This document shows positions 6,974-13,505 of a DNA stretch of 13,505 nt, in pieces. The translations under genes were made by a program, and so were the position numbers. This DNA comes from Pseudomonadota bacterium (GTDB lineage: Bacteria > Pseudomonadota > Alphaproteobacteria > Rhizobiales > Xanthobacteraceae). Below the pieces are notes generated by a model, which saw only the letters and a list, made by a program, of their open reading frames with translations, did no database searches and was not told the DNA's origin. Where the stretch lies: contig JAEYTJ010000057.1 in NCBI GenBank assembly GCA_023434095.1, forward strand, positions 1 to 13,505, written 5' to 3'. Positions within the stretch are counted from its first letter, which is position 1. Each line of letters begins with the position of its first letter.

Positions 6974-7882
6974 ATGACGAAGAAGCCCGCCGCCTCCAAG
7001 GCGCCGGCCCCGGGACGCGAGGAAGCCGAGCTCTCGGCCGCCGTGGCTGGATTTTCGGTGGAAGCGCCGGAGCTTCCCAAGATCATCGCCGCGCACGCCT
7101 ATGGCAGCGGCGGCTATCCCTATTCCGACCGACCCAAGCGCAAGACCTACGAGGCCGAGCTGAACGCCCTGCAGATCGAGCTCCTCAAGCTGCAGGACTG
7201 GGTGAAGGCGCAGCACGAGCGGATCGTCATCGTCTTCGAGGGGCGCGACGCCGCCGGCAAGGGTGGCACCATCCACCGCTTCACCCAGCACCTCAACCCG
7301 CGCTTCGCGCATGTGGTGGCGCTCGACAAGCCGACCGAGGCGGAAGCCGGGCAGTGGTACTTCCAGCGCTACATCGCCCATCTGCCGCGCCGCGGCGATG
7401 TCACGATCTTCGACCGCTCCTGGTATAACCGCGCCGTGGTCGAGCCGGTGATGGGCTTCTGCACCCCGGCGCAGACGGCGCATTTTCTCGAACAGGTGCC
7501 CACCTTCGAGAAGATGCTGGTGGATGACGGCATAAGGCTGTTCAAGATCTGGCTCGACATCGGGCGCGAGATGCAGCTCCTGCGCCTGCATGAGCGCCAC
7601 CAGGACCCGCTGAAGCGCTGGAAGCTCTCTCCCGTGGATCTCGCCGCCCCGGCGCGCTGGGACGCGATCTCGGCGGCACGGAACGCCATGATCGAGGCGA
7701 GCCATGTCCCGGTCCCGTGGGCGGTGGTACTCGGAAACGACAAGATGCGGGCGCGACTCGGCGTCATACGTCAAATCCTCGCCCAGATTCCGTATGAGGG
7801 CAGGGACGATGGCGTCGTCGGGATTCCCGACCCCGCCATCGTGCTCGACGGCCGCGCCTTCCTGGCGCGCCTCTCCGCGTGA
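6974..7882 (+). CDS. ppk2: Polyphosphate kinase 2 family protein (class I-like PPK2)
   Basis: Cytoplasmic P-loop kinase of 302 residues that reversibly transfers phosphate between inorganic polyphosphate and nucleotides. Single-domain class I members usually use nucleoside diphosphates as acceptors. Seen: the Walker A variant FEGRDAAGKGG (88-98) with D92 and K96, the FDRSWYNRA Walker B region (147-154), VEPVMGFC (157-163), and the KRWKLSPVD stretch (214-222) typical of PPK2. Residues 1-55 form a low-complexity, Ala/Pro-rich leader. The ATG at 6974 has a GAAAGG ribosome-binding site. The frame is open back to 6848, but that region has no ribosome-binding site. A secreted-protein gene follows after 33 bp and probably shares the transcript. 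Proximity to phoR suggests a role in phosphate storage or energy balance. Substrate preference cannot be read from the sequence. Confidence 0.93.
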   Translation: MTKKPAASKAPAPGREEAELSAAVAGFSVEAPELPKIIAAHAYGSGGYPYSDRPKRKTYEAELNALQIELLKLQDWVKAQHERIVIVFEGRDAAGKGGTIHRFTQHLNPRFAHVVALDKPTEAEAGQWYFQRYIAHLPRRGDVTIFDRSWYNRAVVEPVMGFCTPAQTAHFLEQVPTFEKMLVDDGIRLFKIWLDIGREMQLLRLHERHQDPLKRWKLSPVDLAAPARWDAISAARNAMIEASHVPVPWAVVLGNDKMRARLGVIRQILAQIPYEGRDDGVVGIPDPAIVLDGRAFLARLSA

Positions 7883-7915
7883 CATGCCCGCTGAAGACCA
7901 AGTGAAGGAAGCCTG

Positions 7916-8521
7916 ATGCGCCGCCATGGGATCGTCAGCCTGCTGCTGGGCCTCGGCCTGTCGTTCGACGTCACCGGCCTTGCCGCCGAGCCCATGCCCG
8001 CCCCTGCCGCCGAATACCGCGCCCGCGCCCGTGCTCCTCAGGGCGTGGAACTGAGCGTGTCCCACCGCCAGGGGATGGTGCGGGTCGAGGTGGAGCGCGG
8101 CAGCCTGCCCAACGGCATGGTCAGCCTGATCAATCTGCAGAGCAGCGACGTGATCGTGCTGATGGACGTGCCCGGCATGGACCGCATCGCCGTGGAGATG
8201 GAAATGCCGCCCGGCTTCGCCTTTTCCGACGCCAAGCGCCAGGGCACGCGCGCCGGCAAGGGCGAGGCGCTGGGCGAGGCGTGCGAGCTGTGGCGCTTCG
8301 AGCCCAAGGCGCTGAACCAGCCGGTGGAGAGCTGCATCACCGCCGACGGCATCGTGCTGCGCACCACCACCCAGATGGGCGGCAAGCCCGTGGTGCTGTT
8401 CGAGGTGACCGAGCTGGCACGCGGCCCGCAGGACCCGGAGCAGTTCGCCCTGCCCAAGGGCGTGAAGCCGAGCAAGCTGCCGCCCAGCATGCGCGCCCTG
8501 CTGCCGGGCCTCACCCGCTAG
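7916..8521 (+). CDS. Secreted protein of unknown function (DUF4412-like)
   Basis: Small exported protein of 201 residues. An N-terminal signal peptide (RR then a Leu/Gly-rich core, likely cleaved near LAA at 22-24) suggests a periplasmic location. The mature part looks like beta-strand repeats: an AEYRARARAP strand, a MVRVEVERG strand, a VIVLMDVPGM strand (79-88), then CELWRF (123-128) and SCITADGIVLRTTTQ (139-153). The pattern resembles DUF4412/LolA-like periplasmic folds, but I rest this on general appearance only. Two cysteines (C123 and C140) could form a disulphide. The ATG at 7916 has GAAGGA about 6 nt upstream. It lies 33 bp after ppk2 in the same direction, so it is probably co-transcribed. 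Its 3' end faces the next gene with only 11 bp between them. Function unknown. Confidence 0.85.
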   Translation: MRRHGIVSLLLGLGLSFDVTGLAAEPMPAPAAEYRARARAPQGVELSVSHRQGMVRVEVERGSLPNGMVSLINLQSSDVIVLMDVPGMDRIAVEMEMPPGFAFSDAKRQGTRAGKGEALGEACELWRFEPKALNQPVESCITADGIVLRTTTQMGGKPVVLFEVTELARGPQDPEQFALPKGVKPSKLPPSMRALLPGLTR

Positions 8522-8532
8522 GCTGGAGCGCC

Positions 8533-9612
8533 TCAGCCGGCGGCGCGGCGGCGCTCGGGGGCGGCCTCGTCCTTCGGCGCGTCGGGCGCGATCACCGGCA
8601 TGGCGGCCAGCGGATCGGGCGAAATGCCCTTGGTGGCGTCGAGCCGGCGCCGGCTCATCAACAGTTCCCGCGCGCCCATCAGGATCAGCGCGATGGCGAA
8701 GGGCGTCACGTAATAGAGCAGGCGCAGCAGCAGCAGCGCTCCGAGCAGCGGCTCGGTCTCGAACTGCGGCAGCGCCACCAGCATCGCCGCGTCGAACACG
8801 CCGAGCCCCCCCGGCGCATGGCTGGCGAAGCCCAGCAGCGTGGCGGAGATGAACACCACGCCGAGCGCGATCGGGTCGATATAGGGCTGCTGCGGCATCA
8901 GCACATACATGGCGGCGGCGCAGAAGGAGAGATCGATGATGCCGATCACGATCTGCAGCAGGGTGAGCCTCCACCCCGGCAGGGTGACGGTCCAGTGGCC
9001 CTTGCCGACGCCGATGCGGCGCGGCTTCAGCCCGACCCAGGTGACATAGGCGGCGAGGCCCGCGAGCAGGGCGAGGCCGATCAGCCGGTTCACCCAGGGC
9101 GGCAGATGATCGACCGCGCTCGCCGCCCAGGGCTCGATGCTGACGCCCAGCCCGAGAATGGCGATATTGCCGAGCCAGAAGGTGAGGCCGGTGATGAAGC
9201 ACAGCTTCGCCACGTCCACCGCGCCGAGGCCGTGGGCGGAGTAGATGCGGTAACGCACGGTGCCGCCGGTGAAGGCGGAGAAGCCGATATTGTGGCCGAT
9301 GGAATAGGAGGTGAAGGAGGCCAGCGCCGCGACCCGGTAGGGCACGTGCGGCTTGCCGACGGTGCGCAGGGCGAACCAGTCGTAGAAGGTCAGGGTGAAA
9401 TAGGCCCCGGCAACGAACATCGCCGCGACACCGATGCGCCAGGGGTCCGTGCCCGAGATCGCCTCCAGCACCTCGGCGGGCCGGATGTTGCGCAGCATCT
9501 TGTAGAGCACGAAGACGGCGACGCCGATGATGACGAGGCTCGCGACCAGACCGAGCGTGTGCCAACCGAGCCGCGCGCGCAGCCAGCCGGGGATCGCCTT
9601 CAGTCCCTTCAT
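8533..9612 (-). CDS. Lysylphosphatidylglycerol synthase transmembrane-family protein
   Basis: Multi-pass inner-membrane protein of 359 residues matching the N-terminal flippase-like domain of MprF (LPG synthase TM family, UPF0104-like). Conserved segments are SIGHNIGFSAFTGGTVRYR (104-122) and ASHAPGGLGVFDAAML (263-278). Hydrophobic spans are visible at about 20-38, 60-82, 95-112, 135-157, 175-195, 215-237, 247-262 and 290-315. The cytoplasmic tail from 319 is charged and Ala/Pro-rich. The aminoacyl-transferase (DUF2156/GNAT) half of full MprF is absent, so this is a stand-alone membrane domain. In the family it is linked to moving or modifying phospholipids, but the substrate here is unknown. 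The ATG at 9612 has GGAG about 5 nt upstream. It is convergent with the secreted-protein gene and lies 164 bp from kup in the same direction, so it may or may not share the kup transcript. Confidence 0.88.
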   Translation of the reverse strand: MKGLKAIPGWLRARLGWHTLGLVASLVIIGVAVFVLYKMLRNIRPAEVLEAISGTDPWRIGVAAMFVAGAYFTLTFYDWFALRTVGKPHVPYRVAALASFTSYSIGHNIGFSAFTGGTVRYRIYSAHGLGAVDVAKLCFITGLTFWLGNIAILGLGVSIEPWAASAVDHLPPWVNRLIGLALLAGLAAYVTWVGLKPRRIGVGKGHWTVTLPGWRLTLLQIVIGIIDLSFCAAAMYVLMPQQPYIDPIALGVVFISATLLGFASHAPGGLGVFDAAMLVALPQFETEPLLGALLLLRLLYYVTPFAIALILMGARELLMSRRRLDATKGISPDPLAAMPVIAPDAPKDEAAPERRRAAG

Positions 9613-9690
9613 CGCGTCTCCGTCCCTGCTGTTATGCCAGTGTGCCAGCCAGCCCTAGCAGACCCGGCGGCCTTGTGAAACACGCTCGAT

Positions 9691-9738
9691 CCGGCGTCGG
9701 ATTAACGCATCCCGCCTCGAGGCGCCACAGGACGCCGG
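9691..9738. repeat. Nested inverted repeat downstream of kup
   Basis: The outer arms CCGGCGTC (9691-9698) and GACGCCGG (9731-9738) pair over 8 bp. The 32-nt interior holds a perfect 12-bp palindrome, CGCCTCGAGGCG (9713-9724). It begins 38 nt past the kup stop codon on the minus strand and could end or stabilise the kup transcript. No T-run follows, so a factor-independent terminator is not clear. It could also be a chance GC-rich structure. Confidence 0.35.
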
Positions 9739-9776
9739 GGCGGTGACGGCATGGTGACGTCGAACCCGCCCGCGGC

Positions 9777-11660
9777 TCAGAGCCGGACGGGATAGCCGAT
9801 CTCGATGGTGCGCGGACGCGGCAGGCCGAAGCGGTCGACCGAGCGCTCGGCATTGCGCGCCAGGAAGGCGAAGATATGGGCGAGCAGGTCGCGCACGCCC
9901 AGAATGTCGTCGGGCGGCATCACACGCTCGTGACCGATGACATAGACGGCCTCGTCGGGGTCGATGCCCTGGGCGTAGAGGGCCGGGCCGAGCACCGCCG
10001 GCACGTCGATCTGCTGCATGTAGCCGAAGCGCACGTCGATGCGCAGATGGGCGGCGTCGAGCGGCAGCACCCGCACCCGCTCGTCCACCGGCACGCGCGG
10101 GCGCGAGGCGCCCCACACGGAGACGATGACGGCGCGGGTGAACTGCACGTTGAGCAGTTCCGACAGGCGCCCCAGCGCCACCGGCGTCATTGCGCCGCCG
10201 CGCGAGAGGAAGATGGCGGTGCGCGGGCTCAACGCGCAGCTGGCGGGGCGGCCCTTGGCGACGAAATCGTCGAGCGGCTCGGTGAAGCGGCGCTGCTGCA
10301 GGCCCACCCCTTCCATGCCGCGCCGCCAGGACACCATGACGACGAGCACCACGGCGGCGATGGTCACCGGCAGCCAGCCCCCGTCATGCAGCTTGGTGAG
10401 GTTGGCGGCGGCGAAGGACAGGTCGACCACGCCCAGCCCGGCGGCAAGGCCGATCAGCGCCGGCAGTGGCCAGTTCCAGCGCCGGCGCACATAGGCGACG
10501 AACAGGAAGGTGGTCGAGACCATGGCCATCGCCACGGCGATGCCATAGGCGGAAGCGAGGCGGTCGGACGAGCCGAAGGAGATGACGATGGCCGCGCAGG
10601 CCGCCATCATGATCCAGTTGAGGCGGCCGACATAGATATGCTGGTCGTTGTGCTCGCTGGTGTAGCGAATCCGCATCGGCGGCAGGTAGCCCAGCTCGAT
10701 CGCCTGCTTGGCCAGCGAGAACACGCCGGTGATGATCGCCTGCGAGGCGATCACCGTCGCCAGCGCGGCGAGGATCAGCAGCGGCACCTCGAACATGTCT
10801 GGCGCCAGATCGTAGAACGGGTTGCGCACCGACTCGCGGTGCACCAGCACATGCGCGCCCTGGCCGTAATAGTTGAGCAGCAGGGCCGGCATGGCAATGA
10901 GCAGCCAGGCGCGGGTGATGACCGGCCGGCCGAAATGGCCGAGATCGGCATAGAGCGCCTCGCCGCCGGTGACGGCCAGGAAGGTGGCGCCGAGAATGAG
11001 GCCGGCGAGCATCGGATTGTCGGCGAGCAGCAGGATTCCGTGGCGCGGATCGAGCGCCGCCAGCACCTCGGGCGCCTCCACGATGCCGTGGATGCCGAGC
11101 GCACCCAGCGACAGGAACCAGGTCAGCATCACCGGCCCGTAGAAGGCGCCGATGCGCTCGGTGCCGGCGCGCTGGGAGATGAAGACCAGAAGGATCACCA
11201 GCACCGTCACGGCGACGATCCAGTGATCGAGCTCCGGCGCGATCACCTCCAGCCCCTCCATGGCCGACAGCACGGAGATGGCCGGGGTGAGCACGCCGTC
11301 GCCGATCAGCATGGCGGCACCCACGAGGCCGGCGACCAGCAGGAACAGCCGCTTGCCGGTGGCGGAGCGATGGAGATCCAGCAGCGTCACCAGCGCCAGG
11401 ATGCCGCCTTCGCCGTCATTGTCCGCCCGCAGCACCAGCATGACGTATTTGAGGGTGACGGAGAGAATGATCGCCCAGCTGATGAGCGAGAGCAGGCCCA
11501 GCACGTCGGCGTCGGAGACGCCGGGGCCGCCGACGGCGTTGAGCCCCTGCTTGAACGCGTAGAGCGGGCTGGTGCCGATATCGCCGAAGACGACCCCCAG
11601 CGCCGCCAGCTCGGCGGTGAAGGGGAGCGACCGACGGCCGGAGACGCGACGCTCAGCCAT
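9777..11660 (-). CDS. kup: Kup-family potassium uptake transporter
   Basis: Low-affinity potassium transporter (KUP/HAK/KT family, probably K+/H+ symport) of 627 residues, the normal family length. The first membrane helix carries the hallmark LGVVFGDIGTSPLYAF (21-36). Further family motifs include GGEALYADLGHFG, LNYYGQGA and LPPMRIRYTSEHNDQHIYVG. About twelve membrane segments fill the first two-thirds, and a soluble C-terminal domain of about 150-170 residues ends in RTIEIGYPVRL. I take the ATG at 11660 (MAERRVSGRRSLPF). The frame is open to 11975, but that stretch is a repeat-bearing, unconserved sequence. Only a weak GGGG lies before the ATG, and a GTG at 11666 is also possible. Potassium import is relevant to turgor, pH and polyanion charge balance. 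No K+-sensing element was recognised. Confidence 0.96.
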   Translation of the reverse strand: MAERRVSGRRSLPFTAELAALGVVFGDIGTSPLYAFKQGLNAVGGPGVSDADVLGLLSLISWAIILSVTLKYVMLVLRADNDGEGGILALVTLLDLHRSATGKRLFLLVAGLVGAAMLIGDGVLTPAISVLSAMEGLEVIAPELDHWIVAVTVLVILLVFISQRAGTERIGAFYGPVMLTWFLSLGALGIHGIVEAPEVLAALDPRHGILLLADNPMLAGLILGATFLAVTGGEALYADLGHFGRPVITRAWLLIAMPALLLNYYGQGAHVLVHRESVRNPFYDLAPDMFEVPLLILAALATVIASQAIITGVFSLAKQAIELGYLPPMRIRYTSEHNDQHIYVGRLNWIMMAACAAIVISFGSSDRLASAYGIAVAMAMVSTTFLFVAYVRRRWNWPLPALIGLAAGLGVVDLSFAAANLTKLHDGGWLPVTIAAVVLVVMVSWRRGMEGVGLQQRRFTEPLDDFVAKGRPASCALSPRTAIFLSRGGAMTPVALGRLSELLNVQFTRAVIVSVWGASRPRVPVDERVRVLPLDAAHLRIDVRFGYMQQIDVPAVLGPALYAQGIDPDEAVYVIGHERVMPPDDILGVRDLLAHIFAFLARNAERSVDRFGLPRPRTIEIGYPVRL

Positions 11661-11679
11661 GGACACCCCGCGCGGGCGG

Positions 11680-11739
11680 CTTGCCCCCAAGCAGCTTGCC
11701 CCAAAAAAGCTTGCCCCAAACCAGCTTGCTCCGATGCGG
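11680..11739. repeat. 15-bp tandem repeat, four units, just upstream of kup
   Basis: Four head-to-tail units on the plus strand: CTTGCCCCCAAGCAG, CTTGCCCCAAAAAAG, CTTGCCCCAAACCAG and the diverged CTTGCTCCGATGCGG. The CTTGCCCC core is exact in the first three. As 15 is a multiple of three, all three minus-strand frames stay open. The frame joined to kup would read GASWF-GASFF-GASCL-GASRP. The array ends 19 bp from the kup ATG, so it lies in the kup leader or, less likely, in an N-terminal extension. Confidence 0.85.
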
Positions 11740-12023
11740 CGGGCACCCCTGCAACGGGCCGGCAGCGGATGTGCCCACAGGGCATGGCCGGCCGGCGAGG
11801 GGAGCGCGGGCGTCGGGCGAGATCGACGGAAGGGACGCGAGGGGACGGAGCATGAAGGCCGATTCGCGCAGAACAATGCCGTGGCATCGGGGAGCCCCGC
11901 AGCAATACTCTGCCACGCCACCGACGCCAAGCGCCGTCTCGGGGCAGCGTCGGGCCGCGCGTGGCCCCCGCGCACGGGAATGTGAAAAGGACGCCGGAGA
12001 CCGGCGCCGACGTGCCTGTGGAT

Positions 12024-12067
12024 GAGGGAGGGGGACTCTATGGGGGGCGGGTGAATCCCCCTCCCTC
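12024..12067. repeat. G-rich 12-bp inverted repeat / possible G-quadruplex
   Basis: The arms GAGGGAGGGGGA (12024-12035) and TCCCCCTCCCTC (12056-12067) are perfectly complementary, with a 20-nt interior. The plus strand also carries four G-runs between 12026 and 12050 (GGG, GGGGG, GGGGGG, GGG) separated by 1, 7 and 1 nt, which meets the usual pattern for an intramolecular G-quadruplex. It sits mid-way between the divergent kup and tetR genes. Its role is unknown. Confidence 0.7.
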
Positions 12068-12167
12068 GACCAGCGACGCCGTGATGTCCAAAGGCTTGCG
12101 GGTTCCTTCGGACGGTGCCGCTGGCGAGCGACGATAATTAGGCGCTTCGCCGCAGCAGATCAACGTC

Positions 12168-12184
12168 GACCGAACCGTTCGGTC
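12168..12184. promoter_or_regulatory. TetR-type operator palindrome
   Basis: GACCGAACCGTTCGGTC is a perfect 8-bp inverted repeat around one central base. The ACCGAAC/GTTCGGT form resembles operators of TetR/AcrR repressors that guard efflux genes. It lies 110 bp upstream of the chosen tetR start, inside the AT-richer promoter region, so negative autoregulation is likely (inference). Confidence 0.7.
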
Positions 12185-12294
12185 AATTTGTTCGTCGATC
12201 CCTGTTTCTCGGCCTTGTGCGTTGCGTAAACATGGCATGCGTTCCACATTGGCGTTACGAATTCGTCGTAATTTCCAATGTCACCAGTTTGTTC

Positions 12295-13053
12295 ATGGCT
12301 TCATTGCCCGATTTCGCGCACCAATCGATCGAGCGCCGCGCAAGGAACGCGTCCGAGGCCGACACCGGCCTTGCCGGCGCGTCTTCCGGCCACTCGGCCG
12401 CCAAGCAGGACCAGATCCTGCGCGGGGCGCGGGAGGTGTTTCTGGCCTCCGGCTTCGACGGTGCCAGCATGGGCGAAATCGCCCGCGCGGCCGGCGTCTC
12501 GAAAGGCACGATCTACGTCTATTTCGACTCGAAGGAAGACCTGTTCACCGCCCTGGTGACCGATCAGTGCACCCGCACCGCCGAAGCCTGCTTCGAACTC
12601 GACCCTGACGGGCCGACCGAGGCGACGCTCCGCGCCGTGGCCTCCCGCTATATCGAGGCCCTGATGGAGCCTGCCCATATCCGCACGGTGCGGATGGTGA
12701 TCGGCGTCGCGGAGAAGCTGCCCGCCATCGGCCGCGCCTTTCTCCAGGCCGGCCAGGAGACGGGGGTGCGGCGGATGTCGGACTGGCTGCGGGCCAAGGT
12801 CGCCCAGGGCGAACTCGCCATCGACGATGTGGAAATGGCGGCCTGGCAGTTCGTGGTGAACTGCCAGGGCAAGCTGATCATGCCGATGGTCTTCGGCGAC
12901 CTTTCCCGCCCGACCAACGCGGCTATCGCCCAGGTGGTGGACCATACGGTCGGCTCGTTCCTCGCGGCCTTCGCAGCGCCGGGCGCGACGCCTCATTCGG
13001 CGGTGCGGGCGGACGGCAAGGCGGCGGCGAGCGCCGACAGCCCTTCCCGATAG
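12295..13053 (+). CDS. TetR/AcrR family transcriptional regulator
   Basis: DNA-binding regulator of 252 residues. After an unconserved leader of about 35 residues comes the TetR N-terminal domain (about 38-88): QILRGAREVFLASGF, then the helix-turn-helix GASMGEIARAAGVSKGTIY (57-73) and YFDSKEDLFTALV. The C-terminal ligand and dimer domain (about 95-225) resembles AefR-like regulators (RTVRMVIGVAEKLPAIGRAFL; AAWQFVVNCQGKLIMPMVFGD). The last 20 or so residues lie over the antisense 3' end of the neighbouring epimerase gene and look unconserved. The start is uncertain: the ATG at 12295 has no strong ribosome-binding site, and the ATG at 12232 or GTG at 12217 are alternatives. The ligand and targets are unknown. 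No efflux pump is divergent from it, as kup lies more than 500 bp away, so its regulon cannot be inferred beyond probable autoregulation. Confidence 0.88.
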   Translation: MASLPDFAHQSIERRARNASEADTGLAGASSGHSAAKQDQILRGAREVFLASGFDGASMGEIARAAGVSKGTIYVYFDSKEDLFTALVTDQCTRTAEACFELDPDGPTEATLRAVASRYIEALMEPAHIRTVRMVIGVAEKLPAIGRAFLQAGQETGVRRMSDWLRAKVAQGELAIDDVEMAAWQFVVNCQGKLIMPMVFGDLSRPTNAAIAQVVDHTVGSFLAAFAAPGATPHSAVRADGKAAASADSPSR

Positions 13054-13505
13054 GTCGGGTAGCGCAGCGCGCCGCCGATGAGCGCGTGCAGCCGCTCGTT
13101 GCGCACCCGCCGGTTATCGGCCCAGAAGGACAGCGCCATCGGCGACATGCGCGCGGACGCCTCCTCGAAGCGTTCCGGCGCCGGCGGCGCGACGCCCAGC
13201 AGCTGCGCGGCGAAGCGCACCGGCGCGCAGGAGGGCGAGGGTTCGTCGTCCACCACGTTCACCACCCCGTCGAACCGCTGCGCGAGGGCGGCGCCAATGG
13301 CGTCGGCGATGTCGTCGACATGGATGCGGTTGAACACCTGGCCCGCCCGCTCGATGCAGCGGGCCGTGCCGTCCGCCACATCGACGAGCGCATTGCGGCC
13401 CGGGCCGTAAATGCCGCCGAGCCGCAGCACCGTCACCGGACGCCCGGCGCGGCGGCCGAGCGCCTGCCAGCCGGCCTCCGCCTCGATGCGGCGCCGGGCC
13501 CGGGG
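12993..13505 (-). CDS. NAD-dependent epimerase/dehydratase-like protein (5' part missing)
   Basis: The C-terminal 170 residues of an extended short-chain dehydrogenase/reductase. The gene runs off the right edge, so the Rossmann nucleotide-binding N-terminus and the catalytic Tyr-Lys are not visible. Recognisable family features are an EAEAGW helix near the edge, VTVLRLGGIYGPGRN, FNRIHVDDIADAI and a VVNVVDDEPSP loop, ending in LRYPTYREGLSALA. The reading frame is open from 13505 through the apparent GTG at 13436, so that GTG is internal. The family includes sugar-nucleotide epimerases and YeeZ-like proteins, and the substrate cannot be told. Its 3' end overlaps the tetR 3' end by 61 bp on opposite strands, and its conserved C-terminal YPTYREGL lies inside the overlap. 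Confidence 0.85.
   Translation of the reverse strand, partial: PRARRRIEAEAGWQALGRRAGRPVTVLRLGGIYGPGRNALVDVADGTARCIERAGQVFNRIHVDDIADAIGAALAQRFDGVVNVVDDEPSPSCAPVRFAAQLLGVAPPAPERFEEASARMSPMALSFWADNRRVRNERLHALIGGALRYPTYREGLSALAAALPSARTAE

Larger units (their letters stand above)
11661..12294. other. Long non-coding divergent region between kup and tetR
   Basis: No convincing gene lies in these 634 bp. The region contains a 15-bp tandem repeat (11680-11739), a small hairpin (CGCCGG-aga-CCGGCG, 11992-12006), a G-rich 12-bp inverted repeat (12024-12067) and a TetR-type operator palindrome (12168-12184). The part from about 12120 to 12300 is visibly more AT-rich than its surroundings, as expected of a promoter region. 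A minus-strand reading frame at 12038-12247 starts with GTG, has no ribosome-binding site and overlaps the operator, so I do not call it. Confidence 0.6.

Noticed and set aside
6674..9565. Minus-strand open frame of 963 codons spanning four genes
   Set aside because: It crosses phoR and the membrane-protein gene in a wrong frame and ppk2 and the secreted-protein gene in antisense, with no domain. High GC content makes stops rare.
9876..11855. Plus-strand open frame of 659 codons antisense to kup
   Set aside because: Low-complexity His/Gly/Asp/Arg composition, fully opposite the well-conserved Kup coding sequence.
11661..11975. N-terminal extension of Kup including the GASxx repeats
   Set aside because: Kup family members begin just before the GDIGTS helix, as the ATG at 11660 gives. 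The extension is Arg/Pro/Ala-rich and carries a tandem repeat. Kept only as an alternative.
12038..12247. Possible 69-residue minus-strand gene in the kup-tetR gap
   Set aside because: GTG start without a ribosome-binding site, unconserved-looking sequence, and it would cover the TetR operator and part of the G-rich inverted repeat.
1..13505. Mobile elements, tRNA/rRNA genes, CRISPR arrays, prophage or defence genes
   Set aside because: No transposase, integrase, spaced repeat array, clover-leaf sequence or defence-type domain was recognised on either strand.

Overview
The window is high-GC DNA (roughly two-thirds G+C by eye) with dense, mostly well-recognised genes. The protein sequences look alphaproteobacterial, most likely Hyphomicrobiales (a Xanthobacteraceae-like relative is my guess). 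The gene order phoR / pstS-pstC-pstA-pstB / phoU / phoB is common in that order. No rRNA, tRNA, insertion sequence, phage gene or CRISPR array is visible, and the segment reads as chromosomal core.

Left half (about 1-6800, all minus strand): a complete phosphate-sensing and uptake locus. In transcription order it holds the histidine kinase PhoR, a promoter region with a three-unit Pho box, the periplasmic phosphate binder PstS, a strong intercistronic hairpin, permeases PstC and PstA, ATPase PstB, the regulator PhoU and the response regulator PhoB. PstSCAB imports phosphate with high affinity. PhoU relays transporter state to PhoR, PhoR phosphorylates PhoB, and PhoB~P is expected to bind the Pho box and raise expression of the same operon.

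Middle (about 6800-8530, plus strand): divergent from phoR is a class I-like polyphosphate kinase 2 (ppk2), followed 33 bp later by a small secreted protein of unknown function, distantly DUF4412-like. The kinase places polyphosphate/nucleotide metabolism beside phosphate sensing.

Right half (about 8530-13505): a stand-alone multi-pass membrane protein of the lysylphosphatidylglycerol-synthase transmembrane family (minus), a Kup-type potassium transporter (minus), and a 634-bp non-coding stretch. That stretch carries a 15-bp tandem repeat next to the kup start, a G-rich 12-bp inverted repeat and a TetR-type operator palindrome. Then come a TetR/AcrR regulator (plus) and the 3' part of an NAD-dependent epimerase-like gene (minus) that runs off the right edge. 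The last two genes overlap tail to tail by 61 bp.

I do not see a clearly undescribed multi-gene system. The most interesting items are regulatory or structural: the regular Pho box, the pstS-pstC hairpin, the repeat, G-rich element and operator in the kup-tetR gap, and the polyphosphate and membrane-lipid genes beside the pho locus.
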